Of a stretch of DNA of 64,000 nt, positions 49,610 to 62,303 are shown one piece after another. The notes under the pieces are model-generated. The model ran no database searches. It was given only the letters and a program-made list of their open reading frames with translations, and was not told the origin of the DNA. Position 1 is the stretch's first letter; the number at the start of each line of letters is the position of its first letter. Origin of the DNA: Prostheceraeus crozeri (Eukaryota > Platyhelminthes > Polycladida > Euryleptidae); contig CAJQUW010003017.1 of assembly GCA_907163375.1 (NCBI GenBank), positions 230,010 through 294,009 on the forward strand. The letters run 5' to 3'. The position numbers and the translations under genes are program-made.

Positions 49610-50700
49610 ACGACTATTCAGATTGAAATATGCATTGAATAAATGTATCAATTTTGTGAGAGGTTAGATGTGGCTTTTGACATGAAATAATTCACATATA
49701 TACAATGGCCTACATATAAGGGGTAGTACATGGAATTGCATGCAATAAAATGTATTTTAAGTCTATGCATGTGTGGCTATTCAACATTGGTACTTGGGTC
49801 TAAATTTTCAAATAAACCATATAGACAAAGAGTGCTTTACTAAGAAGATGGCCAATTCGTGGCACTGCAGTATATCAAGACAAAATTGACCCAAGCTTGA
49901 GATGATTAATCGAGGCACCTCTAGTAAAGTTAAGTCACATTTTGTAGCTTCTTTTGTGTCATTTTTATCAAACATAAATGTTTATTAAATCAACATATCC
50001 AAACTTTGTGAGAGAAAAAGTCATAAAATACGCAAAAATACCAAAACATACAGAGCAAATAGTTTTAACACTACGAAAGGGCTTTAATAACCCTAATATT
50101 AGGAATTTATGCTTGAAAAATGTCCATGTGCAAGTTCATGTCGCCAGCATGTGATATTTCAAAGTATATAATCGAAGATCAATATATTTTCCTTGTAAGT
50201 GTCTAGAAAAGAAATCAAAATCTTCTACAGGGAAAAGGGCAATACTACGTGACTATCAGTTGAGAAATTAAGCACTTTCTTCAATAGAGATGATTTCTTT
50301 AATATTTTCAGCTCATTCTACAAAAGCTCGCTCGTAAATTTCCTTGGCGTGCAGCTAAAAGACGCTATGGATTTGCCTTTCACAAAGAGAATATGCCATT
50401 AGATGAAAATTCGTTTGCGTCGAGATATTTCAAAGAAGATATTCTGTTTTAACTTACGGGGAATTAGGAAGTATCCCTTTTCATGAGTTGTACAGCGTGA
50501 TAGCCAGTAACAGCGTCAATATTTAGGCATGGGAATTGAAGCCCCAGACACTTTAAATCTCCTGAGATTAAAATTTAAGGAGCTATTCATCAAATCTCGA
50601 CATAAATCCCTTTGGGATCCATTTTTGATTCAAAAACTAATATGACTGTGATATTGTAACGTGCTGAAGAGGTCGATTTGTGAGAAAAGTTGCCAGTATT
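49610..50700. other. Intergenic, no gene seen
   Basis: AT-rich; no supported frame or repeat. Confidence 0.35.
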
Positions 50701-50878
50701 ACAAATAATAATAATAATAATAATAAAACGTTTATTGAATTAATGCCCCAATATTGGTAATCGTGAGGCTCATTACATGATAACATGAACATACATTTGG
50801 TGCATATAAAAGAGCAATAACAATGAAAGAAGTAATTAAATCAAATTAAATCAAATGTTAATCTATGCAGACGGTTGG

Positions 50879-53461
50879 TCAAGTTCTGAAGCCACTATTG
50901 GATAGTTTCAACATTACAACGAAGAATGACTTCTTGAGCATGGACTTTGTGCACATGGGAATCCGGAACTGCTGAGAACGAGGCAAAAGAGGCAATGAAA
51001 GATCATGAAGCGAATGAGTCGGATCAGAATTCACATGTGAAAACAGTCTCCAACCTAACACAATTCGGCGATAGTCAAGAGGAATGAAATAAGGACACTC
51101 ACAATTGCTGGATCCGCATATTAGTCGATGACAACGCCTTTGCACATTCTCTAATGATGCCACGTGTGTGACATTTAGTCCTACAAACACCGGGGCACAA
51201 TACTCCAGCAGGCTCCTGACACAAGCGTAGTAGATAGTTACAATTTGCTCTTTGTTGAAAAAAGGTTTCAATTGTCTGAGGATGTAGAGTCGTGAAGCGG
51301 CTTTCTTGGTGATGATGTCTACATGATGCTTCCAACTTAGAGTTTGGTCGAACATCACTCCCAACAACTTCAGCTGACTAACTGATGGAATGTCTGGTAC
51401 TTGTCTCACCGAAAAATTTGAGGCTAATCTTGGACGCAAAGTGACCATCATCTGTTTGCACTTTTGAGCATTGAATTTCATCCCATTCTCAGTCATCCAA
51501 TCCATAATTGATTTCAGAGCACTCACAGTGGAATTATCCATACTTTGTTGGTCAACAGCACCACAAATGATGATGTAATCGGCGTATTTAATGGGGCTCA
51601 CATCTTGACGCAGTTGCAGGTCAGATACAAAATACTTGAATAATTAGGGACCGGCAGATGAACCTTGTGGAATACCACTACTTGCTGTCTTTAAACCACT
51701 CAAGTTTGAGGACCACCGAAACCTTTGAGAACGATTAGTTAAATAGTTGCCGATGAAAGTCGCAAAGAAGGGATCGAAGTTGTCGCTGAGTAGCTTTTCA
51801 TACACCAAGCGATGTGAAAGTCTGTCGAATCCTTTCTCCATATCAATGCTTACAATGTGGCATGCTGCAGTGTTTTGTGTGGACAAGGCATTCGCTATGT
51901 ACTCAGTGAGTCGAATCAGAGCACATGTTGTTGAGCTCTGTTTTCGGTACCCATGCTGAGTAGGATGCGTCCGTCTTTCAAACTCACATTCATATCGCTT
52001 GAAAATGTCCTTCTCCAACAAACGGGCGGGCATCGGCAGTAAGGAAATTGGGCGACTCTCCAAGAGAGTAGGCCTTTGAGTTTTTGGTAATGGCACTACA
52101 TCGGCAATTTTCCACAAGGATGGTAAATTAGCCGTCTGAACACATCTGTTGAATATTCTGCATAAAGGTTCGGCCAATACTGATGACAATTTGATCCAAA
52201 TAATCAATAAAATTCCATCAGATCCGGGGGATTTTCGTGGGTTGATAGTATTCAGCAACTTCTCGACATGAGCATCAGTCAACACGAAAGGAACGATGTA
52301 AGGCTGTGGTGACGGGATCAGAGGATCTGTTTGCATTGTTGATACATAACGGTCATTAAGTAACTCGAGTATATGATGCCCTGACAGATTCGGATCACAT
52401 TTTCGTAGCCAGTCAGGATCTTTCGACGAACCAAGTATTCTATTTCGAATTTTCCATATTGATGTACCATCACGCTTTAAACGTGCTCCCCAGTTATGCT
52501 TGGCATCATAAATAGCTGTCCTAACCTTCTCACGAAAATGAGCATAGAGAGGCCAGTTTCGAGTACGATATGCATGGTATCGTTTATTGATTAAGAGCTT
52601 GACTGTAGCAGTCATCCAGGGCTTGTCATTTGGAGTGATTTTGATTAAATCGAAGGGCACGGACGTCAGACTGTCATTCAAAATATCGTAGAATGTCTTG
52701 CACATGTCATCTAAAGAAAGTCCTTCGAATATTTGCTCAAAGTTCATGGAGTGGAAATGAGCGAAGACGGTCCGTAGATTAGAATCCCGTAAGTCCAAAA
52801 CTTTCTTGAAGGAAACCGGCGTAGGCAACTGAATTATAGGCTTCAAATGTATAACACAATGGTTACTAGAAGCTAGAGGAGCGTGAAATGTCGGCTTGTG
52901 ATATTGACAAACAAAGATTTCAGGTAGGAGTATGAGATCCAGGGTCGCATCATTTCGTGTCGGCTCTTGAACCACATTAACCAAAGAAAAATTGACTTCG
53001 AGAAATGCAGGATCTATTCTATTGAAATCCCCGACCACGATCACTGGAGTATTGAAATAAATATTACATTGACCATCCAGTAGACCGGAAATGTAGTTGA
53101 AAGCAACTTGTTTGGCAGCTGCGTTCATAATCTGTCCGTGTGGGAAATATAGAATCAACAGGAAACAAGAAAAATTTCTGCAAGTCACTCTCAGCAGTAG
53201 TATTTCAACGTCGGAATTTTCAGAAGCGCTCAGGATAACGTCAACAGAAAAATCGAGCTTAATCCACGCACAGATTCCTCCACCACGTCGATTAAAGGGA
53301 CGGTCAGCACGAAAAACACAATATCCTTGTAAATTGATAGCAATGTCTGGGACGCTTTCATTCAACCAGCTTTCAGTTAAGCAAACGAAGTCACTCGAGA
53401 AGTCAGTAATAAATGCGGATAGTTCATCAGTCGTTTTGATTATGGATCTTGCATTAGTCAA
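50879..53461 (-). pseudogene. LINE 2 ORF2: endonuclease-reverse transcriptase, one stop
   Basis: One continuous frame of about 860 codons, interrupted only by a single in-frame TAA at 51644-51646. It begins at a TTG codon in LTNARSIIKTTDELSAF. Endonuclease: DFVCLTESWLNESVPDIAI, DRPFNRRGGGICAWI, VVGDFNRIDP, ASSNHCVIHL. RT: DVVPLPKTQRPTLLESRPIS, MEKGFDRLSHRLVYEKL, SSGIPQGSSAGP, and catalytic KYADYIII, with Tyr in place of the usual second Asp (YADD). The C-terminal region has the LLGVMFDQTLSWKHHV block. The YADY change and the stop suggest inactivity; only recent decay. Confidence 0.9.
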
Positions 53462-53488
53462 ACAGACAGATGAAAGAAGTCGCTGTTG

Positions 53489-54234
53489 TCAATCACGCTG
53501 AGAACGTCCAGGAACAATCCTTCCCTGACGTATCACGACATTTTCTCCATCATTTCTTCGAGAATTCAGTTCTTCCATTAGACGTTTGTTATCTTCTTGC
53601 TGAGCACGCGTGAGATCTGGGCGGATAAAGACTTTACCATAATCTTTACTTCTTCTCAGCTTCCTTGCATTGTACAGACAGCGCTGTTTATCCTCCACTG
53701 TTCGTATACGTTATACGTCGTGTTCGTTTATGTTCCACTGAATCGTATACGCATTGGTCTGGGCCATTTGGCATGATCTTTCTCTACACCAACACGTTGG
53801 TAAGAGGAAACCTGTTTCTTGTCGATATCCATTTCTGCAAATAGATCCTCAGTGACATCCTTATCGTGCTCGATTTCAGAAACCGGCGATTCACCAAGAC
53901 CAAATATCATGACGTTGCATCGTTTATCGACGCGTTGTTCATGCTCATTGATGGCCTGATGGATAATCTGCCCAATATTTGAATCTGCTTGGATTTTCAA
54001 TCGTTCTCTGAGGGATGAGATCTCTTGCTCGATAACAGAAAGTCTGTTAAACATATCGGATAAACTTGTCGATTTGTAAGAGTTACACAAATAGGTAATG
54101 TTATCGCTGGCGATGACGGATTTCACAACATTAGCTGGAATACCGGCACATTCTTTCTTTGCATGAAAGCTCTTCTTGCAAAGGCTGCAAACAATCAGAT
54201 CATTGTCAATCGCTATTTCACAACCAGAACACAT
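53489..54234 (-). pseudogene. LINE 2 ORF1 with PHD-type zinc finger, one frameshift
   Basis: The N-terminal piece (54234-53728) starts MCSGCEIAIDNDLIVCSLCK, a PHD/zinc-binding Cys pattern used by ORF1 of several CR1/jockey-type families. A coiled coil (IEQEISSLRERLKI) and the start of an RRM-like domain (NVMIFGLGESPV...ITY) follow. The end (KVFIRPDLTRAQQEDNKRLM) continues in another frame at 53698-53489. Confidence 0.8.
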
Positions 54235-54490
54235 GCGTATTATCTTCGTGACGTCACTACCTTTTCATGCGAAGCAAGGGACGAATGAACACAAATCAAC
54301 AAGGAAAAGCAAAATGAGGAATAATGTGATGAATATTCGTCGACGATTTATGAAATGTGGACCAATGGATTTTTGCTCACGAGAGGATCACGATGATGTA
54401 AAAATTAATACACAATCCCAAGTAATAAGCTAGAAAAACAGTGATAATAGGTCTGTTGACACGCGGAGAGAGAAGACACAACCGTCAGTC

Positions 54491-54960
54491 TACACACTGC
54501 GATAAAAGACAATAATAAATAAACTCGTCGAAGGATTTTCTATTTTCTTCAGCTCTTATTATTGCTTTGATAATCAAAATGTCGAAAGAACTGTACCGTA
54601 ACAAGAAGATCGGCGTGGGAGGATGATTCAATCCCTAATTCCGAGAGCATTGCTGTGCATTACATGCAAATCGAGGTGGTCGCTGCTGGGGAGTCAGTAC
54701 ATTGGAAAATTGTCCGGTGAATAGGAAAGCGGTCGTTAAAAGACAGTGGTTGCAGTAAGGGGTACTATATTATCATAAACACTGTCAGCCACTACACTAG
54801 AAGCCTCAATTTATGCAGATGCTATACATCATGGCAATGTGTTTACGTGGTGCAGTATTGAGTTCAATATACTATACATGTACATGCCTCTCTAGTCGTT
54901 TGGTGATGTTGAGTGTCGGATGTCTGTGGTTTGCAGTGGACATTGAGGGTGATTAGAATT
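54491..54960. other. Intergenic, no gene seen
   Basis: No supported feature. Confidence 0.35.
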
Positions 54961-54961
54961 C

Positions 54962-55231
54962 TCATGCTTTGCATTTTTGTAGGCGCATTTTTTCAGTGAG
55001 CGATAAACGTAGGAGCTGTTGAAGGTGAGCATCTGTCAAGCGTGCTCTGTATTTACTTTTAATGAAATTCGTGAAAGAAAATGCTGCTTCGCAGCAATAA
55101 ATGGAGTCAAACATACTCAACAATTTTATTCCAGCAAGTAAAATATCTTGATACTCATCTTTCATAGGAAAACGTAACCATCTCTTCTCGGAGCGATTCT
55201 CTAGTATCAAATATATATTGAACCAAAACAT
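54962..55231 (-). pseudogene. hAT-type transposase C-terminal fragment
   Basis: 89 residues: LLSMFDSIYCCEAAFSFTNF, then IKSKYRARLTDAHLQQLLRL. This is the C-terminal dimerisation block of hAT transposases and their domesticated SCAND3/ZBED/GTF2I-repeat relatives (F-S-Y-C-E-x-x-FS...IKSKxRxRLTDxHL). Only this end remains in the window. Confidence 0.75.
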
Positions 55232-55234
55232 TAT

Positions 55235-55590
55235 TTCTTGGTGACGGCAAGTGACTGTTCTCGCGAACTATCGTACGACAAAAAGAATCCTTGCGTAAAT
55301 TCAATCAAAAACAAAACTGAATCATGCCACAGTTTGCATATCCTTGTATTAGAGAAAGAGAAAGGAATGAGACGTGGATGAGAATGAAGAGAGAGACCGC
55401 TGAGCGAATAAGTGCATGTAATAATAAGTTTTAAATTTTTGGAGCAATTATTCTACTCTTTGGATCAATGAAATAGTTTTAGGATTCTAAAAAGTAATTG
55501 GTAGTATCATAAAAATGTAAATAGAAAGAATATAAAAGAAAGAAATCATGTTACAAGTAGCATCGTGGTGAAGAGGAGGCTGTAAGTCAT
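55235..55590. other. Intergenic, no gene seen
   Basis: A/G-rich stretch at 55355-55400; no gene. Confidence 0.35.
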
Positions 55591-55594
55591 CTTT

Positions 55595-56005
55595 GTTAAA
55601 TGAAAATTCGTGAAGTTTTCTCTCCTTTTATATTTTTCGCGTAAAATTAAAAAGTTGAGGGTAAAAACATATGTACAAAACCCAACGTTTCGCGTATTCA
55701 CCCGTCCTCAAGGGTATCAGCGGTAAAAGTGAATGAAGCAAATGAAGACTTCCTGTCGGACAACTGATGATGAGAACAAGATTCAAAAATCGATTAACTC
55801 ATATTTGCGATTGATTTTCGGAGAAAGATCTTTCTTTCAGTAAGTCTTTATTTACTTCATTCACTTTTACCGCTGATACCTTTTAGGACGAGTAAATACC
55901 CGTAACGTTGGGTTGTACATATGTTTTTACCTTCAACTTTTTAACTCTACGCGAAAAATTAAAAAGGAGAAAATTTCACGAATTTTCATTCAACAAAGAA
56001 ATCAT
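55595..56005. repeat. Long hairpin: ~145-bp inverted arms
   Basis: Arms at about 55595-55738 and 55858-56005 are inverses. Each contains CAACGTTTCGCGTATTCACC or its diverged inverse and TATCAGCGGTAAAAGTGAAT. The loop is ~120 bp. The CCTCAAGG...CGAAACGTTGGG arrangement resembles the sequence that follows GIY-YIG domains in Penelope-like elements, so it may be a derivative of one. Confidence 0.75.
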
Positions 56006-58212
56006 GTTGAATTTGTGAATGCCTTAATGTGGAAGTGAAATATTTTCTTTTGATTACCCTGCAAATTGACGATGCGTATATCGGGAAAGTTAAATGTATC
56101 GCCAGCAAACAGTTAATTTTGCAATCATTTGGGTGTGTTTTATTTACTAACTCTTGCAGTTTTCCATTCCACCAGCCTTTGACTATGGATTTTCAAGCTA
56201 TTTTCTACCTCTTCCCAATTTCATTACAGCTGCACCTCTCAAGGTTTCAGCTGTATTCTCTCCTTGGACACTTAACACTTCTCTATAAGTAGAAATTGCT
56301 CAAACTCTGTCTACATTCCAGTTCATTTCGTGCTTCGAGATGCGTGTTTCGATAGTTATGTTGCATTAGTAAGAGAAAGACAAATAAATCACGATTTAAT
56401 TTCTCGCGTCTCATGGTTTATCCCTGAAATATCATATTCTGCACGATAACAGCTGAGTAATGAATTGTGAAGGCTGTTTCATTCATTTAGAGTATTATTA
56501 ACTACTTTGAAACCAAGAAGCTAAGAGGATGGTGAAAAGTTTCAGGATTTCGAGAGTAATGGAACAGTTTTGTTTCAATTCTCATTCAAAAATATTGAAA
56601 ATTGAAAAGATCCCATTTTAGAGATTCAGTGGAAATTTTGATACAAATGCTGATGGATTATTGCCTCAGTTTGAAGCCAAAGAATCTGATTGATATAAAT
56701 CGATATACGATCCACTATTGATATAAATTTCATTATCTGTTGCCTTCGAATAGGCAGAAATTTTAAGAACGTTGCTCTGATAACTGTGAAATGATGTTAT
56801 ATGCCTAATCCGTTTTTGAGGCAAAGCTCGCCATTCAGTTTAGTAAAAAGATAGGATCACCATTAAAAATTATTTGGATAATCTGTTTCATTTGATATCA
56901 TATCGTGTTGACAACTACATTATGATCAGTAAAAAAGGCTTAAGTTTCTGAGCTATCTTGATGGAAAGTGCATTCTGGAATTTTGAAATGTCAGAGTACA
57001 GCTTCAGATCTCAATGAGGGCTCAGACTTCGGAAACTTCGTGCACTATTTGGTGGTCAGAAGCATGTTGAAATTTCAGTCAAATGAGGCTAAATAATCCA
57101 TTTACTTCGAAAAAGAAAAAAGATCATGTTTTCTACGTATATTTTTTGCGGTCTTTCAAATAGTGTTAATAGGTGATACTGGCTTGTATGATAAGCATGT
57201 TAATGCAATTCATGTAAGTATGCTATGTAAATTGCGCATTAACAACAGCCTGATACGGGATGCTAGTATGGGCCATCCATACAGTGCTCACGTAAAAACC
57301 TCGTTTTTTGAGGACACTCTCTCCCCTGCACGAAACTGTACGCGTTTGTTGACCTATCCCCTCCATGCTTGCGCATTGATATCCCTTTCCCTTCAATTTA
57401 GGTAAACTGCGATATACACATCATTGCTATAATATACAGCATAGTTTACTGAAATTAAGCGCATTTTTCAGAAAAGATTATGCACCTCGACAAATATTTA
57501 AAACGGTACAAGTATAATGGATATGAAGTATACTCAATTACTCATTACCGTACCTGTGTATTTATGCATCGTTACAATAGAGTAGGCCAACATATTTCCA
57601 GGAGACCAACCGTCAAACACTGACATCTGATAGGTAAGTGCTCATGCAACAATGTTTGCATATAAAAATCGAGAGAGTTCTTGGAGTTATGTGTTGTGAT
57701 TATTGTCATTTCATACTCGAACTTTATGAAGTGGTGTGCAAGTTTCAACATAAAACAGCATAATAAATTGAAATTGATACTTTTATATCTGAGGCAAAAG
57801 CTCCAAATATGATCTTTAATCATATTTGAACAGTTCTGTAAGCAAGATTGTTGTTGAAATGTTTAGTATGGCGTTTACGAATGAATTTAAGATAAATATA
57901 ATGAGAGGAGCATTTAAAATTAACAGAGAAAGCGTCTAACAACCTGGTTACATTTAGATACAGACACAATCATCTCGATAAAGTATCCATCAAGATCGCA
58001 GCAGAAAAAAATAGTTTGATAGCAAAAATGACCTTTATACAAAATAAGAAGTCTGTTGACTTCAATGATCGGAACTAATTTTCATTATCTGAAAAACCAT
58101 TTTCCTGAAGATATGGTCGATAGTTTATCGAGACGAAACATCCTTGATGCCCTGAAGCGTCATTATCACAAATTTGAAGCTGAATAAATGTCTAATCCAA
58201 AGCGTTTGAGCA
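56006..58212. other. Intergenic, no gene seen
   Basis: 2.2 kb with several 60-90 codon frames, none with a recognisable domain. No strong repeats noticed. Confidence 0.35.
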
Positions 58213-58213
58213 G

Positions 58214-59503
58214 TTAATACTAGAAAGACCAAGCAGTCATTTTGACCGAAAAGCTAAGCTTTTATTGTCGATAGATTAATTTAGTAGTGACTTGTGAGTT
58301 GCATAATCCGTTGAAAATGGGCACATGCTTGAATAGCTGCCATTTCATCCAGTATATCAGGAATCATCAGCAGGCCTAGTTCACATCTTTTAACATCGAC
58401 AAAACTCCCTATTTAAAGTGGCAGCCATGCCAAGGTAAATTTGAGATTTGCAATTACCAAGTTAGTGAAATTTCGACGGGCATTCATTGAATATCACTTA
58501 AGACACATTACTGGCAAATCGCCTAGGTCAGTGCGATTGTAATGATTAATAAATGCTGCTTTTTTGCAAACACAATATAAATAGAATAATTAAATTAATA
58601 GAGAGCGATCATTTTGACTGCAACAGAATATTTGATTGCTTCGAGCAAATTTTTGACAGCATATGCATTTATGTAACTATGACAGTGCTAAATTCATTAC
58701 TAATTCATTCTACACTTAATTCTGAATTACTGTAATCGTCTGAGTTACTAAGTTCGCATAGTACACGCGGATAGCTTCTGAAAAACAGTGAAATAAAAGG
58801 TAGACAAAGATCTGGATCAGAAGATGAAGAAGATTCCGATGACGTTGACGTCTTTCACCACAACCACTGTATCGATTACTGAGTGGATATAGATGATGAT
58901 AGACGTGCACATAGCTCCGGTGATGAAGAAGCAGTAAAAATTATTATTTCTCGAGGTTGTGTAAGACGGAGAATCCGATCTAATTCTGATGCCAAACGCA
59001 TACGTAAACGCATTGGCATATAATATGAAAAATGTGAATGTGTTAACCGCCAGATCTGGTCCTGGCCATTCTACTGAGACCTACTCGCCTGAGACAGCTT
59101 CATGAATAGTCTATTCATACAGTTACAAATTGTTTATTGACCGTCATTTTTTGAAAAAGTTAGTGCATTCGCCGGTAGTTCCCCTTCAACATTTGAAAAG
59201 CAAAACAGCAACCTAGCGAACCTGACGTTGTTGGTCCCAAGTAATCTCTAAAACAACATCAAAGCAACATCTGACGATGCAAAGCGGGGAGCAACAGTTA
59301 ATTTTGCAGAAAAACAGTTTGTGGGCAGTTGTGCTGCAGAAAATGAAATGTAAAGAAAATTTTGTAATTGCATCCCCAAGTGATGATTACTTTTTGTGAC
59401 AAAAACATAAAAGTTAGGCTGGAAGGATTTTTTGTTCAATTTAATTTCATGAATTTTGGTAATTTCCCACAGCGGCCAAAATGATCGTTGCTGGAGTTTC
59501 TAG
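58214..59503 (+). mobile_element. piggyBac-like element, internally decayed
   Basis: Left end TTAA-TACTAGAAAGACCAAGC...CATTTTGACCG and right end inverse CTAGAAACTCC...CATTTTGGCCG form imperfect ~35-bp inverted repeats of piggyBac style with a TTAA at the left. Inside, an acidic stretch (SGSEDEEDSDDVDVFHHN near 58815) would fit a transposase N-terminus, but no catalytic domain is left. The right-hand TTAA is not preserved. Confidence 0.5.
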
Positions 59504-59509
59504 ACAAGT

Positions 59510-60180
59510 TATTTTTTTTATCTTTCTACATTATGAACTGTACATCGTTAAAACAGCTAAAATGATCGTTAAACTTCACAGAAAAGCTTCACAGAAAATG
59601 TCCGAAATCTCAGTTAAAATGATGACGTCACAACGTGATGAGTGATGACGTAACAGTTCAAATCCGTTCATATAAGATAAAACAAACGTCTGCTTTTACG
59701 GATATTTACAGTTCAGAATGCAAAAAAGCGTGAAACAAATTTTAGCAGTTAATTTCAACGGATATTTACGGTTGACAGTTTACACTGTAATGTTAAAGTG
59801 TGCGCACCATAACTTATGCGAGTACGAAATGCATTTATAAACCGCTCAAGCGTTTAAACAATATATGGACGCACATTAATTTCATGATCCATGTGCACAA
59901 ATATGCTCTACACTTCCGGAAGTTCTAGCTCAACCGTCACTATCTACCTTTGGTGAAGTGACACGCACTGTAGCAGCAATATAGACTGCATCTTTAATTT
60001 AGACACCTCGATTATGGAAGCATACATGTGTGTTCACCCCCCCCATGCATACATGCGAGAGATAGTAAACTCATTCTCAAGAGAGGAAGGAATCTGTTGC
60101 TTTTGTGACCGACGTCTGTTGAGTGCTTATGTAATTTAAAGTTAAAGTGTATGTATGTGTGTGTATATTTTTAAATAATG
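59510..60180. other. Intergenic, no gene seen
   Basis: A repeated AAAATGATCGTT word (59478, 59560) resembles the adjacent transposon end. A short C run lies near 60038. No gene. Confidence 0.35.
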
Positions 60181-60268
60181 GTAATCGACACTTTCAAAGA
60201 GTAGTTACAATAAATAAAGGTTCATATATCTTCAAGGAATGACAAAATAACTTGACGTGATTTAATGT

Positions 60269-62139
60269 TCAAACACGTGTAAAAGACTCATTCATGTACA
60301 TGGCTGTTTTGATGGTAAATGAATTTAGTCTGCGTGCAGAATTGACATGTGGCAAGATGACACGACCACTTCTAGCGATAGGACAGAGTAAAGTGTTCAA
60401 TATGTGGTCCTCATTCATCGCATGTCGATAGAGTTTGGTGGCTTGGGAAATAAGTCTCTCGTCCAGGGATGGCAGGCATTCATGCCTGCAGCCACGGCCA
60501 CAAAGAAGACGATGAAAGCGATTTTGGAGCATCATCAGCCGGGACATATCGTTTTTGGTCATTCCAACCAACAAAGGAAAGGAATATTCGATCAGCGATC
60601 TCATGATGCAGAAGTACATTCTTCTTAAGGACCAATAGCTCAAATATGGCCGTATCAATCTTAGTGGAAAGAGTCTTCTAGATGCATTCGATGTCACTCT
60701 GTCAATGTGGTTAGACCAAGTGCCTTTTCTGTTGAACACAACACCAAGAATGCTTATTTTATCAACGTTTTCGATGTTCGGTAAATTTACAATGGGAGCA
60801 TTCTTCCGCTTTGACATAGTTAGACTTTTGCACTTCCTTGTATTGATGGGGAGACTGTGAATATCCGACCATTGTATGATGGCTTCGTGATTTTTGTAAA
60901 TATGCTGATTTTGACAGTCTTTGTAAATTGGCATGCATAGCGCAATATCATCCGCATATTTGATAATTCGAGACCCTTCATGACTAATGACAAGATCTCC
61001 CAAAACAACCGAGAAAAGAAATGGGCCAATGATTGAGCCCTGTGGCACTCCTGAAGTGACTTCAGCTATTGAACTGTGCACTGTGCCCACTCTGACATAC
61101 TGACATCGACTTTCCAAATAATTGCATACCCATAAAATTAATTTACTTGGCAGATTGCACTCAATGAGGCGATTGATTATAATATGGTGTCTTAGCCGGT
61201 CGAATGCCTTCGAATAATCATATGTCACAATTTGAACACCGGATGTTTCTGGACTGTCTAGGCACTTTGTGAAATGATCAGGCAAAGTAATAAGGGCACA
61301 TGTGGTCGAAGATCCTGTACGGAAGCCGAATTGATTGGGACCAAACTCCTTCAGAAATAACGGTTTTGTATACTCCAAAATGACTCTCTCAAGAATTTTA
61401 CCAGGAATGGGTAGCAAGCTTATTGGTCTGATATCGTCTGTTGTCGTTGGAGAGGAGATCTTCGGTAAAAGTGTGATTACTGCTGCTTTCCAAGCGACTG
61501 GGACTTTGCCACTTTCAATAGAAAGCTGAAGCAATTTAGTCAAAGGAGACGCCAAGATGTCTGCTGCAGCAGACAAAAATTGTCAATATTTGAACTGCGA
61601 AGATCAAATAGTGGCCGAGTTATTTTCATATCATTAAATCGAACAGATTTCGGAATTCCCAATAAAGAAATATGTGGTGTAGATGATGAATCAATGGGAA
61701 CTGATCCATAGATGGTATACGATGTAGAAAGAGATTCTGATATCAATATGTAATCAAGCTCTGCATTTCCATAGGTGGGCTTCTTATGTAAGTTTTTGAG
61801 ATTACAATTGCTGCAAATCAATCTCGTATTCAATCTGTTCATGTCACCACACAGAATGATATCACAGAATGGGAACTTTTCCAAGAATGAGTCAATGAAG
61901 CCGATCATAAAATTTAATATAATTTGATGACTACCGAGCACAATTTGAGGAGGGAAATAACAACCAATTAGTAGTATTTTAGAATTCAGCTTTACAGCTA
62001 CCATTTCAATACCATCGGGTTTTCCAACAATCGGAATTCTTTCAGGGCAAAAATCATGCTTCGACCAGATTCCAACTCCTCCACCTACGCGATCAGTCCT
62101 GTCATCTCGATAACAAACATAACCAGGTATATGAGTCAT
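60269..62139 (-). pseudogene. LINE 3 ORF2 with ~0.6-kb internal deletion
   Basis: The endonuclease part (62139-61540) includes DDRTDRVGGGVGIW, CGDMNRLNT and LDYILISESL and reaches LFDLRSSNIDNF. The RT part (61576-60269) begins in another frame at SAAADILASPLTKLLQLS and is uninterrupted: AVITLLPKISSPTTTDDIRP, YDYSKAFDRLRHHI, SGVPQGSIIGPFLFSVVL, catalytic IIKYADDIAL, then SILGVVFNRKGTWSNHIDRV. By comparison with LINE 2, about 190 codons are missing at the junction near 61570. The start of the endonuclease, upstream of 62139, is in another frame. Confidence 0.85.
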
Positions 62140-62303
62140 GGACTATGTGTGATGTTGCTGAAACCAAGTTTCGGAAGCTACAAAGCAGTCAATATTTTTC
62201 AAAATTAATGTAGAAGTAATAATATCCATCTTTGGAAAAGCAGATCGAGTGTTTGCGCATAACACTGATGGAGAACTTTGGGGAACTGTTTTCCAGTTAC
62301 CCC

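Larger units (their letters stand above)
50705..54490 (-). mobile_element. CR1/jockey-superfamily LINE 2, nearly full length
   Basis: ORF1 and ORF2 are both recognisable. The 3' end is TTCAATAAACGTTTTATTAT followed by an (ATT)n tract of about eight units (50709-50731 as AAT on the plus strand). The 5' region ends near GAGAAGACACAACCGTCAG (54467-54486), a stretch shared with the LINE at 60.2-63.5 kb. Confidence 0.88.
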
